From: Gammaproteobacteria bacterium
Lineage (GTDB): Bacteria > Pseudomonadota > Gammaproteobacteria > Steroidobacterales > SZUA-146
DNA: 7,432 nucleotides
Assembly: GCA_013002925.1 (NCBI GenBank)
Contig: JABDLQ010000156.1
Location: 1 to 7,432 of the forward strand
Reading direction: 5' to 3'
The notes below the pieces were generated by a model. The model was not told the DNA's origin. It made no database searches and saw only the letters and a program-made list of their open reading frames with translations. Below are positions 1-7,071 of this stretch, piece after piece (position 1 is the first letter of the stretch; each line of letters begins with the position of its first letter). Position numbers and translations under genes: made by a program.

Positions 1-717
1 CTCTACGGGCTGCCGTTTCTGTTTGACAGCCTTGAAGAGGTTGATGTCGTTCGAAAGGCGATGGATCGCACCATGATCGAGGGTCTGCGTGAGAAAGGTC
101 TGGTGTCATTTGGTCTGGCAAGTGGCGGGTTTGCTCATATCATGTCAAACGAACCCGTCAGAAATGTGCAGGACATGAAAGGTAAACGCGTGTGGGTCCC
201 GGAAGGTGATCTGATCAGTTACGCCGCCATGGAGCGATTTGGCTTGTCGCCCGTCACGCTACCGGCAACCGATGTGCTGACCGGTCTGCAAACGGGCCTG
301 ATTGACGTCATCGGCTCGTCAGCTATCGGTGCGCTGGTGCTGCAATGGCACACCAAAGTGAACTACATTTCAACGATGCCGGTATCTTATCTGTTTGGCC
401 TGATGGCGATTGAAGAAAAATATTATGAAAGGTTATCACCGGCGGATCAGCGCATTGTTGAGGACGTCTATGTCCGCATGTATCAGCAAATGGAAATCAG
501 CAACAACGTTGACAATGCAGCTGCGATGACTGCGCTGGAAGAAAGCGGTCTGAAGCTGATACCACCGGAAGACGGCTTGCTTGTCTCACTGAAAAAGGAA
601 TCACGACAGTTGTGGTTTGAGCTGGCGCAGGGGCCAAACGTTGATGAAGCACAGCTTAAAGCCATTGACGCGTTGCTTGAAGCGCATCGAAACTCTGTGT
701 CGGCTGGCGCACCCTGA
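1..717 (+). CDS. dctP: TRAP transporter substrate-binding protein, DctP family (5' end missing)
   Basis: This is the periplasmic solute receptor of a tripartite ATP-independent periplasmic (TRAP) transporter. It captures a substrate, often an organic acid, and hands it to the DctQ/DctM membrane subunits. The frame is open from base 1, so the gene enters from outside the window; 238 residues are visible, and the signal peptide and first part are lost. Family features are the GKRVWVPEGD stretch at fragment residues 61-70, then LPATDVLTGLQTGLID, which corresponds to the usual 'evy.ALq.G.vDg' motif, and a helical C-terminus with DQRIVEDVY. The position that normally carries the ligand-binding Arg in the 'G-K-x-R' strand seems to be Trp65 here, which suggests a divergent subfamily with an unusual ligand. 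The stop codon TGA shares its last base with the ATG of dctQ. The symbol is family-level; the substrate cannot be read from the sequence. Confidence 0.9.
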   Translation, partial: LYGLPFLFDSLEEVDVVRKAMDRTMIEGLREKGLVSFGLASGGFAHIMSNEPVRNVQDMKGKRVWVPEGDLISYAAMERFGLSPVTLPATDVLTGLQTGLIDVIGSSAIGALVLQWHTKVNYISTMPVSYLFGLMAIEEKYYERLSPADQRIVEDVYVRMYQQMEISNNVDNAAAMTALEESGLKLIPPEDGLLVSLKKESRQLWFELAQGPNVDEAQLKAIDALLEAHRNSVSAGAP

Positions 718-1235
718 TGCCACAAAGCAGGGTCGGTCTTTGGCTGACATCCCTGGACCGGGCAGGGCGTGTACTCGAGAATGCATTAATGGTGGGTTTG
801 CTGCTGGTCATGCTTGGCGTTGCAGTGGCGCAGATCACCCTGCGTAACTTTTTTGATAGCGGTCTGATCTGGTCAGACGAGTTTTTAAGACTGACAGTTC
901 TGTGGATTGCGTTATTAGGTTCGATGGCCGCTGCACGCGATCATCGGCATTTGCGCATCGACATACTCTCGCGGCTGTTATCCCCAACCGGATTGCGTAT
1001 CAGCGGTTTTATCGTCGATATTTTTACCGCAGCGATTTGTGGAATTCTTGCCTACTACAGTTACCTGTTTGTTGCCGAAGCCCGGGAGTATGAAGACCTC
1101 GCGTTCGGAACCCGGCCTTTGTGGTGGTTTCAGACCATTTTACCGATCGGTTTTGCTGTAATGACCTTGCGTTATCTGACCTGGTCTGTCCGTCAGATTA
1201 CCGGGCATATAGCGCGGCAGGTCGGGCAACGATGA
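717..1235 (+). CDS. dctQ: TRAP transporter small permease subunit, DctQ family
   Basis: This is the small inner-membrane subunit of the TRAP transporter. It pairs with DctM and supports docking of the loaded receptor. The protein has 172 residues, normal for the family. Four hydrophobic segments are visible at about residues 22-41, 57-74, 96-119 and 136-156. The family's W-x-D-E-x-x-R signature is present as IWSDEFLR (51-58), followed by a second helix ending in AAARDHRHLRID, which matches the typical 'a.r...Hi.id' loop. The start ATG overlaps the dctP stop by one base (TGATG) with no strong Shine-Dalgarno sequence, so translation is probably coupled to dctP. The 3' end overlaps dctM by four bases (ATGA). 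Order, size and topology leave little doubt about the family. Confidence 0.9.
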   Translation: MPQSRVGLWLTSLDRAGRVLENALMVGLLLVMLGVAVAQITLRNFFDSGLIWSDEFLRLTVLWIALLGSMAAARDHRHLRIDILSRLLSPTGLRISGFIVDIFTAAICGILAYYSYLFVAEAREYEDLAFGTRPLWWFQTILPIGFAVMTLRYLTWSVRQITGHIARQVGQR

Positions 1236-2485
1236 TTATCAGCGGTCTCATTTTGCTGGTGCTCGCGCTGTTGGGAGCACCACTGTTTGTCATTATTGCT
1301 GCCAGCGCTCTGTGGGGTTTTCACAATCTGGAGGTCGGGCTTACCATTATGCCCCTCGAGATCTACAGTATTGCCGAAACTCCGATACTGCTGGCGATTC
1401 CATTGTTTACTGTCGCCGGTTATCTGCTGAGCGAAAGCGATGCGCCGGGACGATTGGTGCGGTTTACGCGAGCGGTACTTGGGTGGGTGCCCGGGGGGCT
1501 GCCTATCGTGGCGCTTGCCACGTGTGCGTTCTTTACCGCTTTTACCGGGGCGTCGGGCGTCACCATTATCGCACTGGGTGCAATCCTGTATCCGGCCCTG
1601 CAGCAGGCGGGGCATGATGATCGTTTTAATCTCGGACTGGTCACTTCTGGTGGCAGCCTCGGCTTGCTGTTTGCCCCGTCATTGCCAATCATTCTGTATG
1701 GAGTGGTCGCCAAGCAGCCCATCGATGATCTGTTTATAGCAGGTGCATTACCAGGTGTCCTGATGCTGGTGATGCTGGCCGGGTACTGTATGTGGACGCA
1801 ACGCCATCGACGCACCAGTCTGGCTGAATTTTCAACGGCTGATGTCTGGAGCGCCTTCAAAGAATCTGTCTGGGAATTGCCGCTGCCATTCATAGTGCTT
1901 GGCGGGATATATTCCGGAATTCTTGCAGTATCCGAAGCGGCTGCCGTTACCGCGTTATACGTGTTGATCGTCGAAGTGGTTATTCGCCGTGAAATCAGCG
2001 TGCGACAACTACCGGCCATCGCACGTGAGTCTATGACACTGGTTGGCGGAATTCTGATCATTCTGGGGGTATCTTTTGCGTCAACCAATTATATGATTGA
2101 TGCTGGAATACCGGAAAAACTGTTTGAGTTTACCGAATCCAAAGTGGCGAGCCGGGTGAGTTTTCTCGTCTACCTGCTGGGATTCCTGCTGATACTCGGC
2201 GCTATTCTCGATATTTTCTCGGCGATTGTACTGGTCGTGCCTCTGGTGTTGCCGATCGCCGCACAATATGGTGTCGATCCGTTGCACCTTGGCATAGTTT
2301 TTTTGGCGGCCATGCAACTGGGCTACCTGACGCCACCGGTTGGGCTTAATTTATTTATCGCAAGTTATCGATTCAACACACCGATAATGAGGGTGTACAG
2401 TGCAACATTTCCGTTCTTGCTGATTTTGTTTGCGGCGGTTTTGATGATTACGTTTATCCCCGGGCTATCGGTCTGGTTCAAATAA
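1232..2485 (+). CDS. dctM: TRAP transporter large permease subunit, DctM family
   Basis: This is the large inner-membrane subunit, which carries the substrate by sodium-coupled secondary transport. I chose the ATG at 1232, which overlaps the dctQ stop (ATGA) and gives 417 residues, normal for DctM, with a hydrophobic helix from residue 2. The open frame extends upstream to 1121, but that adds 37 mostly polar residues lying inside dctQ. The protein is hydrophobic throughout. Two pseudo-repeat signatures are visible: FTGASGVTIIALGAI (residues 104-118) with SGGSLGLLFAPSLPIILYG (139-157), and in the second half the segment around DIFSAIVLVVPLVLPI with YLTPPVGLNLF (365-375). The first repeat reads APS where many relatives have PPS. 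DctP, DctQ and DctM together form a complete transporter gene set. Confidence 0.93.
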   Translation: MIISGLILLVLALLGAPLFVIIAASALWGFHNLEVGLTIMPLEIYSIAETPILLAIPLFTVAGYLLSESDAPGRLVRFTRAVLGWVPGGLPIVALATCAFFTAFTGASGVTIIALGAILYPALQQAGHDDRFNLGLVTSGGSLGLLFAPSLPIILYGVVAKQPIDDLFIAGALPGVLMLVMLAGYCMWTQRHRRTSLAEFSTADVWSAFKESVWELPLPFIVLGGIYSGILAVSEAAAVTALYVLIVEVVIRREISVRQLPAIARESMTLVGGILIILGVSFASTNYMIDAGIPEKLFEFTESKVASRVSFLVYLLGFLLILGAILDIFSAIVLVVPLVLPIAAQYGVDPLHLGIVFLAAMQLGYLTPPVGLNLFIASYRFNTPIMRVYSATFPFLLILFAAVLMITFIPGLSVWFK

Positions 2486-2486
2486 C

Positions 2487-2491
2487 AGGAG
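2487..2491 (+). promoter_or_regulatory. Ribosome binding site of sppA
   Basis: AGGAG lies immediately after the dctM stop codon and 10 bases before the sppA ATG. It supports the start at 2502 and suggests that sppA is translated independently although probably co-transcribed with the TRAP genes. Confidence 0.7.
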
Positions 2492-2501
2492 TATTGTTTT
2501 T

Positions 2502-4352
2502 ATGGCGGCACTTGGAACGATTTTCAGAGGGATCGGCAGATTTCTCGACCGTTTTCGCAAAGTCCTGCATTTTGTATTTTTGATGATGTTTTTCATGATC
2601 ATCATCGGCGTGCTAAGCCCGGCGCCGGCGCCGACCATAGCCAGCGGCTCGGCCCTGCATCTGGATTTGCGTGGTCCGTTGGTGGATCAGTTATCCGGTG
2701 ATCCGGTGCAGCGTGCACTGGATGAGTTGACCGGTAACGGCGTGCCAGAGACGCTGACGCGCGATGTGGTCAGAGTGATCAGGCAGGCGCGTGATGATGC
2801 ACGTATCAAGGTGCTGGTTCTCGATGTACAGAGTCTTGCCGGTGGTGGTCTCACCAAGCTGCAACTGGTGGCCGCGGCACTTGATGACTTTAAAGCGTCG
2901 GGTAAGAAAATCGTCGCCTATGGAGATTTTTACGCGCAAAGTCAGTACCTGCTGGCCAGCCACGCCGACGAAGTTTATCTGCATCCATCCGGGTTTGTTT
3001 TTATGGACGGTTTTGGTCGGTTTCGTACTTACTACAAGGACGCGATTGACAAGCTATCGATTGACTGGAATGTGTTCAAGGTAGGCGAATTCAAATCGTT
3101 TGTAGAGCCGTATATGCGTAACGATATGTCGCCGGAAGACCGGGCCTCCAGCATCGTCTGGCTCAACCAGTTGTGGGATGCCCTGCGCACCGGGATTGTC
3201 ACTGCGCGTGGCCTCGAGCCTGGCACGTTGCAGTCCTATGCAAACAACATCCGGGCACTGGTTGAACAAAGCGACGGCGATCTTGCGCGACCGGCCCTTG
3301 AAATGGGTCTTGTCGATGAACTCTGGACACGGGATCGCTTTAACAAATACATGACAGTTATGGTGGGCAAAGACGCAGAAACCAAAAAATACCGCCGGAT
3401 TGGTTTTTCAGAATACCTGGCGAGCATCAGCCGCAACGATAAACAACCGGATGGTGATCAGGTTGGCGTGGTGGTGGCCTCAGGACAGATACTGGATGGT
3501 GATCACCCACCCGGAGTGATTGGCGGTGACAGCTTGGCGGAGTTGTTGCAGCAGGCACGTGAGAATAAAGACCTGAAGGCGCTGGTGCTGTACATCGATA
3601 GTCCGGGCGGCTCCAAATTTGCCTCGGAAGTGATTCAACGTGAGTTGCTGTTATGGAAGGAAAGCGGTCGTCCGCTGGTTACAGTGATGAGTTCGGTGGC
3701 TGCGTCCGGAGGCTACTGGCTGGCAATGGACGGTGATGAGATCTGGGCTAGCCCGACGACCATAACCGGATCAATTGGGATCGGTGGATACATTCCTACC
3801 TTTCAACGCTCGTTGGCGCGCCTGGGGATCAACGTCGACGGCGTTGGAACAACCGCAATGAGCGGTGCTGCACGCATCGACCGGGAGTTGAGTGATGATG
3901 TCAAAACCATCATGCAAAAGGCGATGGAGCACGGGTACCGGCAGTTCATCACCAGCGTGGCGACGGGTCGCAATATGAGTGTAGAACAGGTGGATAAAGT
4001 AGCTCGCGGACGCGTCTGGAGCGGCCAGGATGCCCAGGAACGGGGGCTTGTCGACCGCATGGGCACGCTGGATGATGCGATTGCTTCAGCGGCTAACCTG
4101 GCGGGTCTGGGTGATGACTATGATGTGAATTATGTCGAGCGCAAATTATCGGTGGAGGAGAGCATTGCGATGATGTTCTCAAGCCGCATGCAGGCTTTCG
4201 GTGATCAGATAGCAGTGCGCTCAGCGCGTGTGACTCTGGGCGATTTTATTCGCAGCATCCGGTTTTTGAATCTCGACGAGCAACTCGCGCAAGTCACGGC
4301 TTTGAATGACCCCATGCACTTGTACCTGCATTGTTTTTGCACGCTCCGGTAA
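2502..4352 (+). CDS. sppA: Signal peptide peptidase SppA, 67-kDa type
   Basis: This is an inner-membrane serine/lysine-dyad protease (family S49) that degrades cleaved signal peptides on the periplasmic side. The protein has 616 residues, close to the 618 of E. coli SppA and unlike the short single-domain forms. A basic N-terminus is followed by one membrane anchor at about residues 22-39. Two tandem S49-type domains follow. The N-terminal one carries the general-base lysine in GEFKSFVEPY (Lys198). The C-terminal one has YIDSPGGS (364-371) and the nucleophile in AASGGYW (Ser402), then TITGSIGI (420-427). The Lys-Ser spacing of 204 matches E. coli (Lys209/Ser409). Near the end are RGRVWSGQDAQERGLVD (502-518) and a short tail with Cys611 and Cys613. 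The gene lies 16 bases after dctM, so it is probably the last gene of the TRAP transcript. Confidence 0.96.
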   Translation: MAALGTIFRGIGRFLDRFRKVLHFVFLMMFFMIIIGVLSPAPAPTIASGSALHLDLRGPLVDQLSGDPVQRALDELTGNGVPETLTRDVVRVIRQARDDARIKVLVLDVQSLAGGGLTKLQLVAAALDDFKASGKKIVAYGDFYAQSQYLLASHADEVYLHPSGFVFMDGFGRFRTYYKDAIDKLSIDWNVFKVGEFKSFVEPYMRNDMSPEDRASSIVWLNQLWDALRTGIVTARGLEPGTLQSYANNIRALVEQSDGDLARPALEMGLVDELWTRDRFNKYMTVMVGKDAETKKYRRIGFSEYLASISRNDKQPDGDQVGVVVASGQILDGDHPPGVIGGDSLAELLQQARENKDLKALVLYIDSPGGSKFASEVIQRELLLWKESGRPLVTVMSSVAASGGYWLAMDGDEIWASPTTITGSIGIGGYIPTFQRSLARLGINVDGVGTTAMSGAARIDRELSDDVKTIMQKAMEHGYRQFITSVATGRNMSVEQVDKVARGRVWSGQDAQERGLVDRMGTLDDAIASAANLAGLGDDYDVNYVERKLSVEESIAMMFSSRMQAFGDQIAVRSARVTLGDFIRSIRFLNLDEQLAQVTALNDPMHLYLHCFCTLR

Positions 4353-4362
4353 AGCGCACAGG

Positions 4363-4398
4363 CGCCGCTGCAAGGCAGGCTTTGCAGCGGCGTTATTT
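4363..4398 (+). terminator. Hairpin terminator between convergent sppA and the M48 gene
   Basis: Bases 4363-4392 fold into a hairpin with 13 consecutive pairs (11 perfect Watson-Crick from the base, then a G-T wobble and a G-C) and a four-base loop CAGG. The stem begins with CGCCGCTGCAA. On the + strand it is followed by TTATTT, a short T-rich tract, as expected for intrinsic termination 10 bases after the sppA stop. On the - strand no T-rich tract follows the stem, so it would serve the M48 gene less well, although a strong stem may still protect that mRNA's 3' end. Confidence 0.8.
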
Positions 4399-4405
4399 CA
4401 GCCAG

Positions 4406-5971
4406 CTAATCGGCGGCCTCGGCGCGACGCACAACCACGCGAATACGCTGCAGTTGTGCAGCATCGGTTACCGGGCCAATCCCTGAGTTGATGTTCATCG
4501 CCTGGTTCGGGCCCAGAGTCTCCCTTATCCCTACGGGTCGATTCTCGGCGACGTTTCCGGCTTCATCATAGGCGACAATAGCGAGTTCCACATTGGTGAT
4601 GGCAATCGGCGCTTTGTTGACCACCTGGATGATCACATAGCCGCTGTTATTCACGCCGATCTGTCCACCAATAAAGCGTTCCGGCTCGCTCTCGATTTGC
4701 AAGCGTGCCAACCTGGCCTGGGCATCCCGTCCCACGTCAGAATCCGAGGATGCGGCCTGCTCCAGATATTTGACTGCCTCCTGTGAACGACCGGTATTCA
4801 GTGCAATCATACCGAGCCGGTGATAGGCAGTGGCCGTGGGCAGTAATCGAATACTTTGCTGCAGATCGTCTTCGGCTGCCTGCCAGTTACCCAGTTCGAG
4901 TGTCGCCATGCCGCGCGTAAGCCAGGTTTGAAAAAAGTTACTGTTTTTTTCCAATGCAGCATTGTAATAATCGATCGCGGTCTGCCAGTCCCGGGATTGC
5001 AGATGCACATCACCGATCAGACCGTAAAATTTGCTCTCGCGTGGCTCCAGTTCGAGTGCCCGCCGGGCAAATTGCTCCGCTTGTTGCACCTGCCCCTCGC
5101 GTAAAGCTTTAACGCCCTTGTCATACGCTTCGTAAGCAGGTTTGGCCGCCCTGATGCCGGCTGTCATGGCCTGGTAGCGTTCACGGCCATAAGTACCACC
5201 GTCAGGGAGCGTTGCGGCCGTCTGGCGGTTGGTTGCAACTCTTTGTACGGAGGGCGGATGTGTTGAAAACAATCCGGAGAGCCAGTCGTCGCGACGTCCG
5301 GACTGTTCTGACAGCCGCACAAAAGTCTGTTGTAATTCTACCGCGGCGTCCGGATCGTAGCCGGCATCGGCCATCGACTGCATACCGTAAAAATCAGATT
5401 CCAGTTCTTTGTCACGGCCGTATTTAGTAGAGATCAGCTGCGCCCCTATCTGCGCGCCGCCCACAACATATTGTCCATACTTGTTGTCGTGCTGTGACAC
5501 CTGGAGCGCGATCAACGCGCCTTGCAAAAGCATCTGCTGTGACATCGCGCTGGCACTATGATTGGCGGCCGCATGAATTACTTCGTGGCCAAGTACGGCG
5601 GCAAGTTCTGCCTCGCTGTTGAGTTCCGTCAGCAAGCCGCGGTTGATAGCAATTTTGCCGCCGGGCATGGCCCAGGCATTGGGGATCGAGTTATTCAGTA
5701 CAACAAATTCGTAGGGCAGATTGACACCGGTTGTCTGTGTGGTGGCAGAAGCTACAGCATTGCCGACCTCGCGCACATACGCAGTCAGTTGTGGATCAAT
5801 TTCGTAATCGCCACCTTGCATCTGGCGGGTGGGAGCATACTGCTGGGTTCCCATGGCTATCAATTGCGCATCGCTCACCAGTTTGAGCTGGCGTTTGCCG
5901 GTAACCGGGTTGGTCGCACAGCCGGTGATTGCCAGCACGATAACGGTGAAAGAGAGTACCAATTTTCTCAT
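4406..5971 (-). CDS. Lipoprotein M48 family zinc metalloprotease with TPR repeats
   Basis: This is a predicted envelope metalloprotease and chaperone-like protein related to BepA. The chosen start gives 521 residues with an n-region MRK, a hydrophobic stretch and the lipobox ITGC (Cys18). Ala follows the Cys, not Asp, so outer-membrane sorting is likely. The M48 domain spans roughly residues 30-250. It has the zinc motif HEVIH (129-133), the third ligand in KELESDFYG (Glu189, with conserved Asp193), the AGYDP segment (203-207) and STHPP with His238, equivalent to the BepA 'switch' histidine. Three to four tetratricopeptide units follow at about 277-412, for example GDWQ-like turns and ALELEP ends. 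Residues 428-521 form a beta-rich domain reminiscent of FxLYD-type domains, which BepA lacks. The gene lies 67 bases after tdh on the same strand. Its substrate is unknown; assembly or turnover of outer-membrane proteins is inferred from the family. Confidence 0.9.
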   Translation of the reverse strand: MRKLVLSFTVIVLAITGCATNPVTGKRQLKLVSDAQLIAMGTQQYAPTRQMQGGDYEIDPQLTAYVREVGNAVASATTQTTGVNLPYEFVVLNNSIPNAWAMPGGKIAINRGLLTELNSEAELAAVLGHEVIHAAANHSASAMSQQMLLQGALIALQVSQHDNKYGQYVVGGAQIGAQLISTKYGRDKELESDFYGMQSMADAGYDPDAAVELQQTFVRLSEQSGRRDDWLSGLFSTHPPSVQRVATNRQTAATLPDGGTYGRERYQAMTAGIRAAKPAYEAYDKGVKALREGQVQQAEQFARRALELEPRESKFYGLIGDVHLQSRDWQTAIDYYNAALEKNSNFFQTWLTRGMATLELGNWQAAEDDLQQSIRLLPTATAYHRLGMIALNTGRSQEAVKYLEQAASSDSDVGRDAQARLARLQIESEPERFIGGQIGVNNSGYVIIQVVNKAPIAITNVELAIVAYDEAGNVAENRPVGIRETLGPNQAMNINSGIGPVTDAAQLQRIRVVVRRAEAAD

Positions 5972-5978
5972 GATGACA

Positions 5979-5983
5979 TCCTT
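5979..5983 (-). promoter_or_regulatory. Ribosome binding site deciding the M48 lipoprotein start
   Basis: On the - strand AAGGA sits seven bases before the ATG at 5971. It favours this start over the in-frame ATG at 6022, which would add 17 polar residues in front of the lipoprotein signal peptide. Confidence 0.75.
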
Positions 5984-6038
5984 AAACTTTTCTGGTGGGT
6001 CATAACTGCCGCTCAGGAACAACGCCGTGCGGGCAGAC

Positions 6039-7064
6039 TCAGGCCCAGTCGAGAATAACTTTTCCGGACCGACCGGAATTCATCACATCGAACCCCTGTG
6101 CAAACTGGTCCGCTACGAAGCGGTGCGTGATCACAGGTTCGACATTCAGACCGCTTTGTAACATGCTCGCCATTTTATACCAGGTCTCGAACATTTCCCG
6201 ACCATAGACACCTTTTATTACAAGGCCTTTGAATATCACCTGGTTCCAGTCGATGGCAATGTCGTTGGGAGGAATGCCCAGCATCGCAAGGCGTCCCCCG
6301 TGGTGTAACGTATCCAGCAGGGTACGTAATGCCTCTCCATTGCCTGACATTTCCATGCCCACATCGAAGCCTTCCAGCATCCCCAACTGGTCCATGACAT
6401 CGCGAACCTTTTCGTTACCGACATTGACGCAACGCGTAGCGCCCATCTGCCGGGCAAGGTTCAGTCGGTAATCGTTAACATCGGTGATCACGATGTGACG
6501 TGCACCCACATGGCGGGCGATCGCGACGGCCATGATTCCAATCGGGCCTGCACCAGTGATCAGGACATCTTCGCCCACCAGGTCAAACGACAGGGCTGTG
6601 TGTGTCGCATTACCTAATGGATCGAGAATGGCAGCGATATCATTACCAACACTATCCGGCAGTAAAAAGGCGTTTTGAGCGGGCAGGGCCAGATACTCTG
6701 CAAAACACCCCGGTCTGCTGACACCCACGCCCTGGCTCGCCCGACACAGGTGGCGGCGTCCGGCCTTGCAATTGCGACAGAAGCCGCAGGTAATATGACC
6801 TTCACCTGAAACCCGGTCGCCAAGGGCAAAGCCTCGAACTTCCGATCCCATTTCAACTATTTCGCCAACGTATTCGTGGCCGACTGCCATGGGTACCGGG
6901 ATAGTTTTCTGCGCCCATTCGTCCCAGTTGTAGATGTGCATATCGGTTCCACAAATAGCCGTTTTGCTGATCCTGATCAGAACATCGTTATGGCCGACAC
7001 GCGGCTCAGCAATATCCTCCATCCAGATCCCGGGTTCGGCTTTGGCTTTGACAAGTGCTTTCAT
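6039..7064 (-). CDS. tdh: L-threonine 3-dehydrogenase
   Basis: This cytoplasmic zinc-dependent, NAD+-linked enzyme oxidises L-threonine to 2-amino-3-ketobutyrate, the first step of conversion to glycine and acetyl-CoA. The length of 341 residues equals that of E. coli Tdh. It is a medium-chain alcohol dehydrogenase. The catalytic-zinc region holds Cys38 with Thr40 and His43 in ICGTDMHIYNWDEW, and His63-Glu64 in GHEYVG. The structural zinc site is Cys93, Cys96, Cys99 and Cys107. The nucleotide-binding loop is GAGPIG (171-176), followed by TDVNDYRL, where the acidic residue at the strand end fits NAD rather than NADP. The Tdh-specific segments KGVYGREMFETWYKM and SGRSGKVILDW are present near the C-terminus. 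It starts 7 bases after the kbl stop, with a weak AGAG site overlapping that stop, so translation is probably coupled. Confidence 0.97.
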   Translation of the reverse strand: MKALVKAKAEPGIWMEDIAEPRVGHNDVLIRISKTAICGTDMHIYNWDEWAQKTIPVPMAVGHEYVGEIVEMGSEVRGFALGDRVSGEGHITCGFCRNCKAGRRHLCRASQGVGVSRPGCFAEYLALPAQNAFLLPDSVGNDIAAILDPLGNATHTALSFDLVGEDVLITGAGPIGIMAVAIARHVGARHIVITDVNDYRLNLARQMGATRCVNVGNEKVRDVMDQLGMLEGFDVGMEMSGNGEALRTLLDTLHHGGRLAMLGIPPNDIAIDWNQVIFKGLVIKGVYGREMFETWYKMASMLQSGLNVEPVITHRFVADQFAQGFDVMNSGRSGKVILDWA

Positions 7065-7071
7065 AATTGCT

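Noticed and set aside
1121..1231. Upstream extension of the dctM frame by 37 codons.
   Set aside because: It overlaps the conserved end of dctQ and reads as a polar, Cys-containing stretch. The ATG at 1232 gives family length and an ATGA coupling.
1420..2088. Open frame of 222 codons on the - strand inside dctM.
   Set aside because: It is the antisense shadow of a clear DctM coding region and has low-complexity, Arg/Ser/Pro-rich composition typical of such shadows.
5972..6022. Upstream extension of the M48 gene by 17 codons.
   Set aside because: It would bury the lipoprotein signal peptide behind polar residues, and a good AAGGA site precedes the later ATG.
6006..6036. Possible terminator after tdh.
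   Set aside because: The arms CTGCCGC and GCGGGCAG pair only with a bulge, the loop is about 16 bases long and no T-rich tract follows on the - strand.
5558..6058. Open frame of 166 codons on the + strand.
   Set aside because: It lies almost wholly opposite the M48 gene, over its conserved zinc-site region. The translation shows no recognisable family, and the - strand frame has clear motifs.
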